Of a stretch of DNA of 64,000 nt, positions 35,302-45,622 are shown piece after piece. The DNA is taken from contig CAKNEZ010000020.1 of assembly GCA_930367205.1 (NCBI GenBank), forward strand, positions 62,001-126,000. The letters run 5' to 3'. Below the pieces are notes generated by a model. It was not told the origin of the DNA, made no database searches, and was given only the letters and a program-made list of their open reading frames with translations. Origin of the DNA: Acanthosoma haemorrhoidale (taxonomy: Eukaryota; Arthropoda; Insecta; Hemiptera; Acanthosomatidae). A program made the translations under genes and the position numbers. Position 1 is the stretch's first letter, and each line of letters begins with the position of its first letter.

Positions 35302-36552
35302 TGTGGGCAATCAATAGAAGTGAGTATCAATTGAATTTTCATTTTCGCTAGGTATATTTTAAGTATTGCATAATTCAAGGCCGTATTTTGGCTGCCAGGA
35401 TGACATTGATTTTATTTTTTTGTGCAATTGGATCAATAAGTCTTATGAAATCTGCGGCACATTGACCTGTTTGTCCACACATACCTACTAAAATAATCTA
35501 CCACCATATACATAAGTTTCATAGGCAATCGATTTCCACCAAAACCACCAACAGAATAAGCAGGACCTAGTTTTAATATTAAACCAATGGGTCTACTAGT
35601 ACGCACTTTATTTTCCATACAAATGGCACAATTTTTACAAAATTGACTTGTTAATGTATCAAAGTTCTTAAAATAGTATATTGGCCTTATTTTCTCTCTC
35701 ATTTGAGCGACACAAATGTGGCCATAATAATCATGTGCGCGGTGGATAATTGTGATACCAAAATTAGTTGAAACAAATATTCTAGTTCTACCTCTTAATT
35801 TCTTGAATATAATGTTACGATTTTTTACAGTATTTTTAGAGAATTCAGCTCTTCAAGGTTTTCATTTTGATCATTAATTATCTCATTCAATTCTATTAAA
35901 TTTACTACTTTAATTTCATGTTCGTTTTCAAAGTATTCCAAAACCGGTTGCCTTGACAGAAGATCTGCTAGAACATATCCTTTTTTTTGTAAATAATTTA
36001 AAAATTAAACCAGGATAAAAAATAAATTAAATCACCCAAAATTTCGTCTGTTCTGGATTTGGATTTCAGTTTTTCTAATGGCTTATGGTCACTGCATACG
36101 ATAAATTCTCGCCCAATTAAATAATATTGCCAATACTTTATAGCATCCTTTATAGCTTTACATTCAAGATAAATAATTTCCATTTTCTTTTTCAGAAAGT
36201 TTTCTTGAAAAGTATGTTACTGGATCCAATTTTCCATTAGTTGTTTTAAAGTTGCTCCAATACCCAAGTAACTAGCGTCTGTTTCTATATATACAACTTT
36301 ATCTTTATCATAAATTGCTAAAATTGGGGAAGAACACAAATGGGTTTTGATTAAATTGAAACAAATTTTCACATTCATCAGTTCACTCGAATTGGATATT
36401 CTTTCTTAGCAATCTATTCAAAGGTTCAATTTTCTTACTATTTTCGATGCATTTCAAGTAAACATTATTGGAATCTAATATACTTAAAACTCCCGATTTA
36501 TTTGATGGGCTCTTAAGGTTTTTTATAGCTGCCAAATTCTCTTCTGCTGGGG
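35302..36552 (-). pseudogene. Gypsy C RNase H and integrase N-terminal part
   Basis: From the right: EENLAAIKNLKSP and PLNRLLRKNIQFE (RT connection region, 36383-36544), degraded RNase H, and HKPLEKLKSKSRTDEILGDL (35998-36183). The zinc module and first integrase Asp region follow (CKNCAICMENKVRTSRPIGLI, YMVVDYFSRYVWT in 35433-35702). It is interrupted at 36552 by the Jockey-like element and at 35302 by hAT. Several stops are present. Confidence 0.75.
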
Positions 36553-36833
36553 TGCAATCGATTGTTGCAACTAAACTGTGAAACATTCAAAAAGGTTACC
36601 TTATCTTGAAATTAACCTAGCTCTCGTTGTGTCAAAACTGAATGCATAGTTTCTGAACGAAGGTTCAGACGCTATCCATCTTCTTCCATTGTGGCAAGAA
36701 CTAAAATTTGGTAAAGTGTTGATATTTTAGTCAGTGGCGTTTTGTTCCCGTGAAGACAGGTGAGTGCTTTTAATTATTATAAGTGAGGCTCTCCCCCTTA
36801 ACTGGACGTGCGTCGCACGGACCTTTGTAGGGT

Positions 36834-37608
36834 ATGACAAGCCGTAGGGACCCCCCAGTTGATGAATTTCAACATCCAAAAAGAGTATGCCGCAAACGTA
36901 CTCCCCCCCAGGCCCCAGAGGTTAAAACCTCTAACTACTTCACCCCCCTAAAATTGGCAGCCCAGTCTGAGGCCAGTACATCCACCGCCCCTTCTGCCCC
37001 TAAATCGCCACCCCCCCTTATATTAGGGTGCATTAACAGCTATGACCTCACGAGGTTATTAGCCGAATACCACATAAAAAACTACAAAATAGTGCAGACG
37101 CAGCAGGACACTAAGGTGTTCTGCAACAGCTTACTAGACCAACATCAAACAATTGCTGCAATCAGGGATTTAAGGATCCCATTTCACATGTTTGCCCCCC
37201 GTGGTACCCGTAAGCCCAAAAAGAAGTACTTACTTCATGAGTTCGATCTCTCTCATCCGATCGAGGAGATAAAAGCCAACATTAAAAGCGTGGGTAGCAA
37301 CAAAATCGATGCGCTCCGAACAAAATGGCGCACGGACAGAGATCGAACCGATACTAGTGATAAGGTATCACACAATTAAGACAGAGACCTTGAAGCAGCT
37401 CCGTCCTATAAATAATGTGCTCTTTCGAGAGCACTTTTCACGAAAAAAAGAGGGATCCCGATGCCAGGAATACGGCCATACCAGACGGTACTGTTTCAAG
37501 CAGGCCAAGTGCGTGAGGTGCAGGGAGCCGCACGACATAAAAGAATGCCCAAGAGACGCTTCAATTCCCCTTGAATGTGCCAATTGCGGGGGATATCATG
37601 TCGATTGA
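36834..37608 (+). pseudogene. Jockey-like gag (ORF1), frameshifted
   Basis: The frame 36834-37379 begins MTSRRDPPVDEFQHPKRVC and is Pro/Ser-rich. It then carries an RNA-binding region (GCINSYDLTRLLAEYHIKNY, FHMFAPRGTRKPKKKYLLHE) like the PRE/C2HC region of Jockey gags. A frameshift near 37310-37380 moves to the frame ending at 37608, which has CCHC-type knuckles (CQEYGHTRRYC, CVRCREPHDIKEC, CANCGGYH). Gag would coat the element RNA in the ribonucleoprotein. Confidence 0.8.
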
Positions 37609-40114
37609 AGAAAATACACTTCTGCCACTTCCCGGGTTATACTGCCTACCGCCAAGACACTGAAACTATCTCTGGAGGAGTAGCTGTGTTAGATAAAAAC
37701 GAAATACCCTGTAGGAGACTGCTCCCACCCGTCAGCCTAGGCCCCGACCAATACATAGTTACGCTCCATCTACGGCTCACGAACAACATCATCGTGTCAG
37801 GAGTCTACAGAAGACTGAGAGCCGTCTGCGACCCGTATAAGCTCCTGCTCACTACGATAGCTCATGACCGAAGGCACGTCATCTTGGGTGACCTAAATGC
37901 GAACCACAGCTGGTGGAGCAGTACTACGGCAAACGCCCTAGGCCGTTACATCACTAAAACTCCATTTACGGTCATCCACACAGGATTGCCAACCTTCCGT
38001 CATTTCGCTAACTCAGACAGAACCTCCACGCCTGACCTGCACATGACACAACAGCCACACCGGGTCACCGGTTGCTCCGCCTTAGATTTCACCACCTCCG
38101 ATCATCGGTCTGTTCTCTATGAACTAGAAGGCGACATGCCAGAGCCACCTGCTTCTAGGTACAGGTACAATGAGGCCAAGTGGGCCCCTCAAGCATCTCA
38201 TTAAGACCGAGTTGCCCACAATCACGCCCCTGAGACTCACTTGGGACATAGATTACGCTATCTATCAGCTACAGGACTTCATTGATCGAACTGCCGATGC
38301 ATCGATACCGAAATTTTCTCCGAAGCCCCCTTCTCTGAGAAAACCTCCAGATCACATCCTACAACTGATTAGACAGCGTAATAACATCAAGAACAGGTGG
38401 TTTAGGACCAAAAACAGGGACTTAAAACCGGTTTTAAATGCTCTCACAAACCAAGTTACGTCCCTGATGGCCCTGTGGAAATATTTAATTTGGGAAGATC
38501 GCCTCGCCAGTCTCCACGGTGACCACAAGCAATTGTGGAAGCTTGTGAAGACCTGCAGGTCCAAAAAGAACGGTGTAAGGCTGGCCGTGAACGGGCAGTT
38601 CATTCCCACCACTGAACAAGCGGACATCTTAGCGGCCCATATGAGGAAGTCAGTCGTGGCCAGGGACAGCCAATAGGAGCACTCGACCCACCCTCCCCAC
38701 CACTACCAAAATCTACACCTCACACCAGCAATGCACTGCATTCATTCGAAGAACGACGGCCGAGAAGGCCCCAGGTCAGGATTCCATCCAGAACATCCTA
38801 CTCAAGCAGCTGCCAAAGAAAGGAATCTCATTCATAACGAACGTGTTGAACTCCTGCTTCAGGCTGCCCTATTTCCCCCAGAACTGGAAGCACGCTTAGT
38901 GGTCCCCCTTCTGAAACCAGCGAAAATCGGTTATGAGCCATCTCATTACCGTCCCATCAGCCTGCTGACTCAACTCTCGAAGCTGTTTGAGAGAATTATC
39001 CACGTACATCTCTCCGGGCACTGCGAGTCACAAGAAGTCACCCAGAGCAGACTGGCTGCAGCACAGGCTTAAGTGCGAACAGCAGCCTGGTGAGAGTGCA
39101 ACACCACGTCGCATCGAACGTCCGGAGCAACAGAGCTACCACTATGATTTCACTGGACTGTTCGAAAGCTTTCGACTCTGTGGACCACAACTTCCTACTC
39201 CAACGACTGAGGGAATATGAATTCTCGGATCAGCTGCAGAACCTGATAAGATCCTATCTTACAGGCAGAACTTTTTCGGTTCGTATCGGCACTACGTCTA
39301 CGACCCGAAGAAATTACACTGCCGGTGTCCCCCAAGGATCGGTGCTAGGCCCCCTGCTGTTCAACATTTACACCGCCTACATCGTAGGAGTCTCGTACCC
39401 CAACTGCGAGGTATCGGCGTATGCAGACAACATAGGTGTTTACAGCACTAGCATCAATCCCACCAGAGCCATGAAATTCGCTGAGAGCGCCAATCAACAG
39501 ATCGCCTAGAATCTAGAGTCAACCCGGCCTAAACGTAAGGAATTATATTCAGCTATACATCCGGAAGAAAGAAGTTACCTAAATCCTTCGTCTTAGACGG
39601 CAAAGAGTGCTCTGTAAGCAACAAGCTATGCTACCTTGGGATTACCCTCGGTAGACACTTGTCGTTCAAAACACATCTCGGCAAGAAGTTAAAGAGTGTT
39701 AGGAAGAAATTCTTCAGCCTTGGACAACTACTTCAGAGCCCGGCTTTATCAGTACGCCTCAAGCTGCTGATATACCAGAGCGTCCTAAAACCTGCTTTGA
39801 TGTATGGGACCCCTCTCTTCAAGTATCTGACTCCTAACACTCTCAAAACGCTCCAGCAATTGCAGAACAGAGTTCTCCGCACCTCCCTCAAACATACCCC
39901 GTTCGACCAAATGAAGGCAGACGAGATGCATAAAAAATTTGAAGTGCTCACCATTCAAGATTTCATCAAGAGAAGGCACATCAAATTTTTCGACTCACTC
40001 CGACACAGCCACAACCCACTATTCTCCGATCTTCAACCACCTCCAATGCCCGTCAGATGGAAGCACTGCTGGACCGCCAAAGCCTGGAGACAGATGGACG
40101 TGATTGAACTCTAG
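37609..40114 (+). pseudogene. Jockey-like ORF2: endonuclease and reverse transcriptase, broken
   Basis: The first part of the endonuclease is missing, since gag knuckle sequence runs directly into GYTAYRQDTETISGGVAVLD. The endonuclease motifs VILGDLNANHSWWSS and LDFTTSDHRSVLYE are present (37575-38204). RT follows in shifted frames: YRPISLLTQLSKLFERII (about 38950), MISLDCSKAFDSVDHNF, GVPQGSVLGPLLFNIY, and the active site AYADNIGVYSTS. The second catalytic Asp is changed to Asn, which should abolish activity. The C-terminal LRLKLLIYQSVLKPALMYG to PPPMPVRWKH block is at 39659-40114. Confidence 0.88.
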
Positions 40115-40197
40115 CCCCCTGACGGACACTGAAGATCTACACCCAGCCGAGAGATCGAGGCCGATCTCAAAAAAAAAGAAAACAACTTGTGCTGGGG

Positions 40198-41000
40198 ATG
40201 TTCTATTTTCCTGAATTATATGGCCCAGATATTTTACTGAATTAGCCCTAAATTCGCACTTTTCCAACTTCAGTTTGAAACCTTCTTCTTTAATCATCTA
40301 TAAAAGTCTCCCATCATGTTTAACATGGTCTTCCCATGATTTAGAAAATGCCAATATTTCATCATTATAATTTACACAAAATTCATCTAAATTCCTTCCC
40401 CTTATAATGTTTGATAGAATCCCTAATCCCTAAGAACATAAATTTACCTAACTTAGTAATAAATGATGTTTTCTCTCGCTCTTCTGCTTTTAAAAGAATG
40501 CTCCAGAAGTCAATTGGTGAAAACCCTGTTTCAAATCAAAGAGACAGAAAATTTTTTTATTGGCTAGCTTGACAGATATATCCTCGATTGTTGGGATTTC
40601 ATAGTAATCTCTAATGAGATATTTATTTAATTGTTAAGGGTCTATACAAATTCTCAATGATGAGTCTTGCTTTTCCACTATGACAATGTTACTGACCCAT
40701 TTTCCTGGGCTCTCAATCTTTACAATAACTTTATTATTTTCTAAGTTTATGAGGGTCTGCCTTAATCTATCTTTAATTTTGAATGTAACTCTGCGAGTAG
40801 GGCTTGATTTTGGAATAGCAAGCTCTTTCAATTTTAATAAACACAAGTCTGGGAACCAACCTAAACCTTTAAAAACGACATCATTTTGTCTTCTACTTTT
40901 TTAATTAAAGTTAAATCCAAACCTGTTCTGAGTCCCAGAATTGGAAAACCTACATTTTGCTCAAGAACTATAAATTCTGTTTTTTCTGATAACTAAATTT
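40198..41000 (-). pseudogene. Gypsy C reverse transcriptase part
   Basis: From the right: LKELAIPKSSPTRRVTFKIKDR, LRQTLINLENNKVIVKIES, and NIVIVEKQDSSLRICIDP (40634-40846), which is the start of RT. A degraded middle follows, then GFKLKLEKCEFRANSVKYLGH (40198-40297). The active-site segment is heavily decayed. Codons between 40019 and 40189 in this frame belong to the Jockey-like element, not gypsy. Confidence 0.7.
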
Positions 41001-41293
41001 CAACTTAATCGCACTAATAGATTTTATTTTTAACCCCCCCCCCCCCAAGTGCTTTCAACACAGTGCTAGTATTTGAAACATCAGAGTTGCTCATTTCTAA
41101 CTCATTTTTTAGCAAATCCAATGATATAACATTGGTTTCGATGCCAGTATCTGATTTGGACAAAATTTATTTTCCATTAATTTCAATATTTTCGAACCAT
41201 TCACAATTTTTGTTTTTATTTATTTAATTTACTATAATGGAACCAATGCCAGAATCATCAAATGCTTCATTGAGATCAGAAATACCCACATTT

Positions 41294-42049
41294 TCAACTT
41301 TTTTCCTTACCACACATTGTAGCCCAATGCCTAATTTTATTGCACTTGTAACAATTTTGTCCAAAAGCAGGGCAACGATTCATTGAGTGTTTCTGCCCGC
41401 AACGTGTACAATCAAGAAATTTACTCCTACTTCCAGACTTATTCAACGAATTCTTATTTAGTAGTGGCTTATTAACATAATTATTGTTTACAGACTGCTG
41501 ATTGTTACTCCTCACCAACTTGAAGACCTCTAGCTGCTGTTGATCTTCTTGTTCCTTGATTACTCGCAAGTTGTCGGCTGCCATCTCCACAGATTTGAAA
41601 AAAGCAACTGGTTTACTCAACGAGGGATCTTCACGCAACAAGCATTCACGGGTCAAGGCCAAATTTATACCCAAAACAATTTGCGCCTTGAAAAGCTTGT
41701 CTTCTTGTTCCCCAATCTCACAGGAAGAAATGAGAGACTCCAGTTGCATCCTATTAAAAAAATTAAATACCTCCATTGTTTAATTTTTCTTTGGAATACA
41801 ATGTCGTTCAAGGACGGTCAAAATTGATTCGGCAGATTCTCTATCACAGGCTGTCATAGTGATGGACATGTAAGCCTTCAAGGCCTCGGACCTCATTAAG
41901 TTTTTAAGTCTGGCGACTTGAACTTTTCTTGATTTACTTACAATCTCAGTTTTCAACAAACGAATCTTGATTTCCTCCTTGAAATGCAGAAAATTATATA
42001 CCACATTTCCTGTTGAAAGGCTTAAAACACATGGTTTATTGAACTCCAT
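41294..42049 (-). pseudogene. Gypsy C gag
   Basis: Met 42049 opens MEFNKPCVLSLSTGN. An in-frame TAA at 41780-41782 splits it from the frame 41294-41776, which carries SCEIGEQEDKLFKAQIVLGI and two CCHC knuckles (CTRCGQKHSMNRC, CYKCNKIRHWATMC). Both frames are in the same phase, so a single stop and perhaps a small deletion caused the break. Confidence 0.8.
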
Positions 42050-42060
42050 CGCACATGGAT

Positions 42061-43459
42061 AATTGTTATAGTTTAATTCCCGATAAAACTATTTAACACT
42101 CCGAATAACTTTACTTTATTGACGGCACCTTGTTTTGTGTGGATATTATTGAATAATCAAAACTGTTAAATTTGTATTCACATTTATTTATTATAATTAC
42201 ATCACTGCATATCATGGCAACTATGACTCTAAAAACACAGGCTCCACAAAATAAAACCATACAAAAGGTAACGACAGTGTTGCCGCCTTACGACTCATAA
42301 ATATATGTATCCCATACAACGTACAATATCCAACAAACAACTATGACATCACATTATAGTATAGTTTCCTTTTTCGTTTCGCTGGTATATTCATGTGACA
42401 TCTTCTACAAGATAGAAATGTCAAAGATAATAGGAATATGACTAAGACAAATTTTATAATATACTACCCCCACAAAAGATAAAATGTTTAATTCCTAATG
42501 GAATTATTTCAGCTTTAAATTTAAATTTAAAAAGTTATTTTTTAAAATTTTTAAAAATCGTTTTGACAGGTTAGCAACAACACAGGCAAATTGTTCACGC
42601 TTCGAAACCAAAATAAGATGAAAATAGACATTTGTGTATATTTTTTTAAAAATAACTTTTAAAAATATTTATTGTTGTTTTTCGTCGTATGTATTATTAT
42701 TTATTGAAAGCCGAAATAATTTCAACTTTTTAACTTTAAAAGCAAAGGTGGCCGTATACAAATCAAATAATATATTGCTGTGATATTTGATGTCAAATTA
42801 ATTTATCAAGACATTTGAATTTGAAAAAGAGCGGCAAATAGCCAGTGAAAAGTGGGGGTTCAGCTGGTATGAGGGGGAGATAACACAGCAATTGTGCAAT
42901 AGTTGTTAGCCTGTGATGGGAGAAGAATGTTTAGGTTATTCATTTTAGTAAAAAAAGAGAGCGTGGTTCTGGAGAAATAAGAGAAGAATAAACATTTTTG
43001 TAATTGATGGTGATTTGTAGTATGGAAGAGCAGTTAATAGGAGAATATTTATATCAAGAAAAGAAGGATTTAGGAGATATTTGCAGATAAGGCTGACCTC
43101 ATGGTGGATCAAGTAAAACAAGAGAAATAGGAGAGAATCATAAAAATCTGGCCAGTTGTGTGCCGAATTGGTAAGGTAACATAAAAGATTAGTAATAATA
43201 ACATTGTAATTTGTCAAAGACTGAGTTTTAAAAGAATAAATGAACATTACTGTAATAATTAAATTTTCCTTTTGCCAGAGTATTTCCTCTTTATATTATT
43301 AACAAGAACCATTGAAATCTCAGATAAATAGATACAAATTTAATCAGATTGAATTTTAAAATTAATAAAATAAATAAAAAACATAATAATATAGAAGTTT
43401 TAAATGAGTACAATTAGTTATTCAGAACCTTTCAAATCGCAAGTACATAAATAAATAAC
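42061..43459. other. Flanking non-coding sequence with a possible LTR remnant
   Basis: The stretch 42061-42470 may contain the gypsy C leader and an LTR-like unit ending in a tract like those next to other LTRs here (ACTACCCCCACAAAAG on the + strand at about 42465). I could not find a partner. From 42480 to 43459 the sequence is AT-rich with no feature apart from accidental frames. The last 6 bases before the Polinton are its target site. Confidence 0.35.
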
Positions 43460-43465
43460 AATTCA
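43460..43465. repeat. Polinton target-site duplication (left)
   Basis: AATTCA here and at 59376-59381, directly outside the TIRs. A 6-bp duplication is typical for Polinton/Maverick integration. Confidence 0.95.
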
Positions 43466-43831
43466 AGTAGATATAAAAGGCGGGTTGTAAAATTGTGAAA
43501 TGACCTTGACCCACTACTAGGGTGAGGGGGGGTGTTTACGCGGGTGGGAGGGGAAGACCTTGCCGGCCGAAGTCCACAGTTGAACAACCCCTGTACCACG
43601 TCACGATGGCATTGACTCTGTGTCGGGAATCCTTGCTGTTACGTCATTATGTCATTGACCTCATGACGTAACCAGTGTCCAGAGCAGGGTGTCGTAGGCC
43701 TTGAGCGGTTGTTGTTTATTTACATAGTCGATGACTGTACAAGTAGGGACCTGAGGTATGAGCCTGCAACCTGTGACGTGACGATGTCATTGACTACGTG
43801 ACGTTACCTGTGGTCTGAGGAGATGTGCCTG
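43466..43831 (+). repeat. Polinton left terminal inverted repeat (366 bp)
   Basis: Matches the reverse complement of 58852-59375 except that the right copy has one additional unit of about 158 bp. It contains five TGACGT/ACGTCA half-sites. The outer part is GC-rich, unlike the neighbouring AT-rich host DNA. Confidence 0.92.
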
Positions 43832-43936
43832 TAGTACGCCTCGGGGCAGTTGTTTTTTTGTTTTAATTAGTTTACGATTCTACTGCAGACAAGTAGGGAT
43901 TTGAGGTATGAGCAAGAATGCTTGAAAGGAATTGTT

Positions 43937-44183
43937 ACATTCATTGTAGATATATAAAGAACAGTCATGACAATAATTGAACATTAACGATCATGAACCC
44001 AAAAGTCACTCGCGAGATTATAAACACTAGCGAAATTTTAAAAAACAAATTTCGCTCATTGAAGCGTACTCTCCAGGATGTTGAAAAAGGTCGGCAAGAA
44101 TTTTTTACACCCGTGCTCCAACCGCTAGAAGATATTAAACAATCAATAAAGTTGTATGATAAAAAACCTGAATCGGTGGCGGT
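43937..44183 (+). repeat. Inverted internal duplication, left copy (ATPase tail plus start of first gene)
   Basis: This segment is repeated in inverted, degenerate form at 51482-51745. It begins with a remnant of the ATPase C-terminus (codons for TFIVDI and stop at about 43937-43957). The presumed promoter and the first 60 or so codons of the 381-aa gene follow. Confidence 0.8.
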
Positions 44184-45138
44184 AGCTTTATCGCCACCAA
44201 AGAAAGTAAAAAGGGGGGACATAGATGTTTGGAGTGAATCACCAAATAAAAGCGATGTAGAGTCTGCTAATATTCATAGAAAGTCAACATTATTGCCAAT
44301 AACAACACCTCACTACAAAAGAGCCATAAAAATTTCATCAAATGAAACAAAAACTAGTACTCCACTATCTCATTTAGCGGCCCCCGTTCACGATTCATCA
44401 TCACCAAAAATGGAGGAGGATGAGTTTGTGACTGATGATCCACTATCAGAACAAGTTAAAGAATATGCTAAAACTCCAAAGGGAGAAGCCGAATTCGAGG
44501 AGCACCTTGGCGCATTTGGAAACCTCCAAAGAAAGTACTTAGATAAGATGTTGAAAGGTGCTAAGTCACATGACTCTCGTTACGGTATTAGAGTCATGCC
44601 TTCCGGAGGATTAGCCATTGGCGACTCGACTGATGTTCAGCTTTTTCAGAACAGTGATGATATAAGTATTAACGACGTGGTTTATGAAGGAACGTTAGGA
44701 TTACTGCAGCTACTCTACTTGAAAAATCCCAAAGATTATACCGAGTCCGACTTGAATAATTATAAGAATATTTTACTCTCAACCAATGCTCACAAAAAAG
44801 GATACAGTGAGGAACAGGGGGTATTAGGAAATAGATCTGATAAATATAGAAATATAATATCAAAGATATTTCCATCGCAAACTTTAAAACCTCGCCCCCC
44901 TTCCTCCGCATCGCCAGGTTCGAGCAGGCTGTCTTCACTCCGTTCTCACACTTATAAACAGGGAACTGGTCATATGATGAGAGTGGATAAACCTCTGTAC
45001 GAATATTGGAACAATCCTAACGAACTAGTTGATCGTCTTAGACTGTTATTGTCTTCAAGTCATGCCGGACATGAAGGACATCAAAACGAAATAGAATCGA
45101 TAATTGAAGAGCTACGAGAAGAAAATATAATATATTAA
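43993..45138 (+). CDS. Polinton protein of unknown function, 381 aa (DUF8207-like)
   Basis: The frame is intact, starting MNPKVTREIINTSEILKNKF, with a predicted N-terminal coiled segment (residues 8-60), a Ser/Thr/Lys-rich middle, and a conserved C-terminal half: SHDSRYGIRVMPSGGLAIGD, INDVVYEGTLGLLQLLYLKN, YTESDLNNYKNILLSTNAH. The very end is acidic (IEELREENIIY). The C-terminal part resembles a family common in insects and Polintons that I recall as DUF8207; no function is known to me. It is the first gene inside the left TIR and reads in the same direction as the next two. A decayed inverted copy of its first part lies at 51482-51745. Confidence 0.75.
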   Translation: MNPKVTREIINTSEILKNKFRSLKRTLQDVEKGRQEFFTPVLQPLEDIKQSIKLYDKKPESVAVALSPPKKVKRGDIDVWSESPNKSDVESANIHRKSTLLPITTPHYKRAIKISSNETKTSTPLSHLAAPVHDSSSPKMEEDEFVTDDPLSEQVKEYAKTPKGEAEFEEHLGAFGNLQRKYLDKMLKGAKSHDSRYGIRVMPSGGLAIGDSTDVQLFQNSDDISINDVVYEGTLGLLQLLYLKNPKDYTESDLNNYKNILLSTNAHKKGYSEEQGVLGNRSDKYRNIISKIFPSQTLKPRPPSSASPGSSRLSSLRSHTYKQGTGHMMRVDKPLYEYWNNPNELVDRLRLLLSSSHAGHEGHQNEIESIIEELREENIIY

Positions 45139-45172
45139 GATTTACATTTACATTTCCACAATCAGTATAATC

Positions 45173-45622
45173 ATGACGATAAACAAGTTCGGAACCCACA
45201 TAGCGTCAAAGCATTCAAAGTATAAATACAGTCATTTTCCCTTTAGCTTATTAAAGTCTGAGAAGGACATCGATGCACGTTATTTGCGAATAATCAATAC
45301 AGCAAATCCAGTCGCTGCTCGCGACGCTGTCAATAAAGTGTATTGTGATAATTTATCAGTTTACTATAGCGATTTAAAAAATTGGCCTGGTAATTATATA
45401 GATGGAAAAGGAAAAAGACTCGTAAACTTCGCGCAACCTATAGATGGATCTGATGTTGTTACCAAAAATTATTTAAACAGTGTTGCTTTAACTTTGGAAT
45501 CAGATAGGTATGACTGTGCTGGCAAGAAAATAGCAAACGTGGGTGAGCCTGTAGAGGAAGCTGATGCGGTCACGCTCGGTTATCTTAAAAAAATACTTGA
45601 AAAGAAGTTACAATTAGAATAA
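45173..45622 (+). CDS. Polinton protein with three tail-fibre-like repeats, 149 aa
   Basis: Three 21-residue repeats are visible: at 39-59 (starts RIINTANP), 82-102 (starts RLVNFAQP) and 119-139 (KIANVGEP). All fit K/R-x-I/V-x-N-x3-P-x4-D-x-V-x3-Y. This pattern is familiar from bacteriophage tail-fibre and other shaft proteins, where such repeats build trimeric shafts. By inference it could be a fibre or capsid-surface protein. The gene stops with TAA directly adjoining the ATG of the integrase gene (TAAATG), so the two may be expressed from one transcript. I did not recognise a named family. Confidence 0.75.
   Translation: MTINKFGTHIASKHSKYKYSHFPFSLLKSEKDIDARYLRIINTANPVAARDAVNKVYCDNLSVYYSDLKNWPGNYIDGKGKRLVNFAQPIDGSDVVTKNYLNSVALTLESDRYDCAGKKIANVGEPVEEADAVTLGYLKKILEKKLQLE

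Larger units (their letters stand above)
36553..40189 (+). mobile_element. Jockey-like non-LTR retrotransposon, full-length ends
   Basis: An 8-bp target duplication TGCTGGGG lies at 36545-36552 and 40190-40197, and a short A-rich tail (AAAAAAAAAGAAAA) at about 40169-40182. The element carries a 5' untranslated region (36553-36833), a gag ORF with zinc knuckles and a broken ORF2 with endonuclease and RT. Despite the intact ends, gag is frameshifted, the endonuclease N-terminus is deleted and ORF2 is in pieces. It is inserted in RT of gypsy C. Confidence 0.9.
32243..42060 (-). mobile_element. Gypsy C: Ty3/gypsy retrotransposon (-), split by hAT and a Jockey-like element
   Basis: Pieces on the minus strand run in order from the right: gag (42049-41294), early RT (40990-40198), RNase H (36552-35990), integrase zinc module and core (35700-35302), integrase C-terminus (32787-32406), and a purine tract at 32255-32270. 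Both interruptions have exact target duplications, and the gypsy reading resumes after each. Every domain carries stops or shifts. No complete pair of LTRs was found. Confidence 0.8.

Noticed and set aside
40019..40189. C-terminal extension of the gypsy C RT frame
   Set aside because: It lies in the 3' end of the inserted Jockey-like element, beyond the TGCTGGGG duplication.
42122..42470. Second LTR for gypsy C
   Set aside because: It has a purine tract and an LTR-like layout, but its sequence does not match the presumed 3' LTR left of 32252, so the pairing could not be supported.
42945..43247. 100-aa minus-strand frame rich in Leu, Ile and Phe
   Set aside because: The composition follows from AT-rich DNA, there is no motif or homologous neighbour, and the start has no support.
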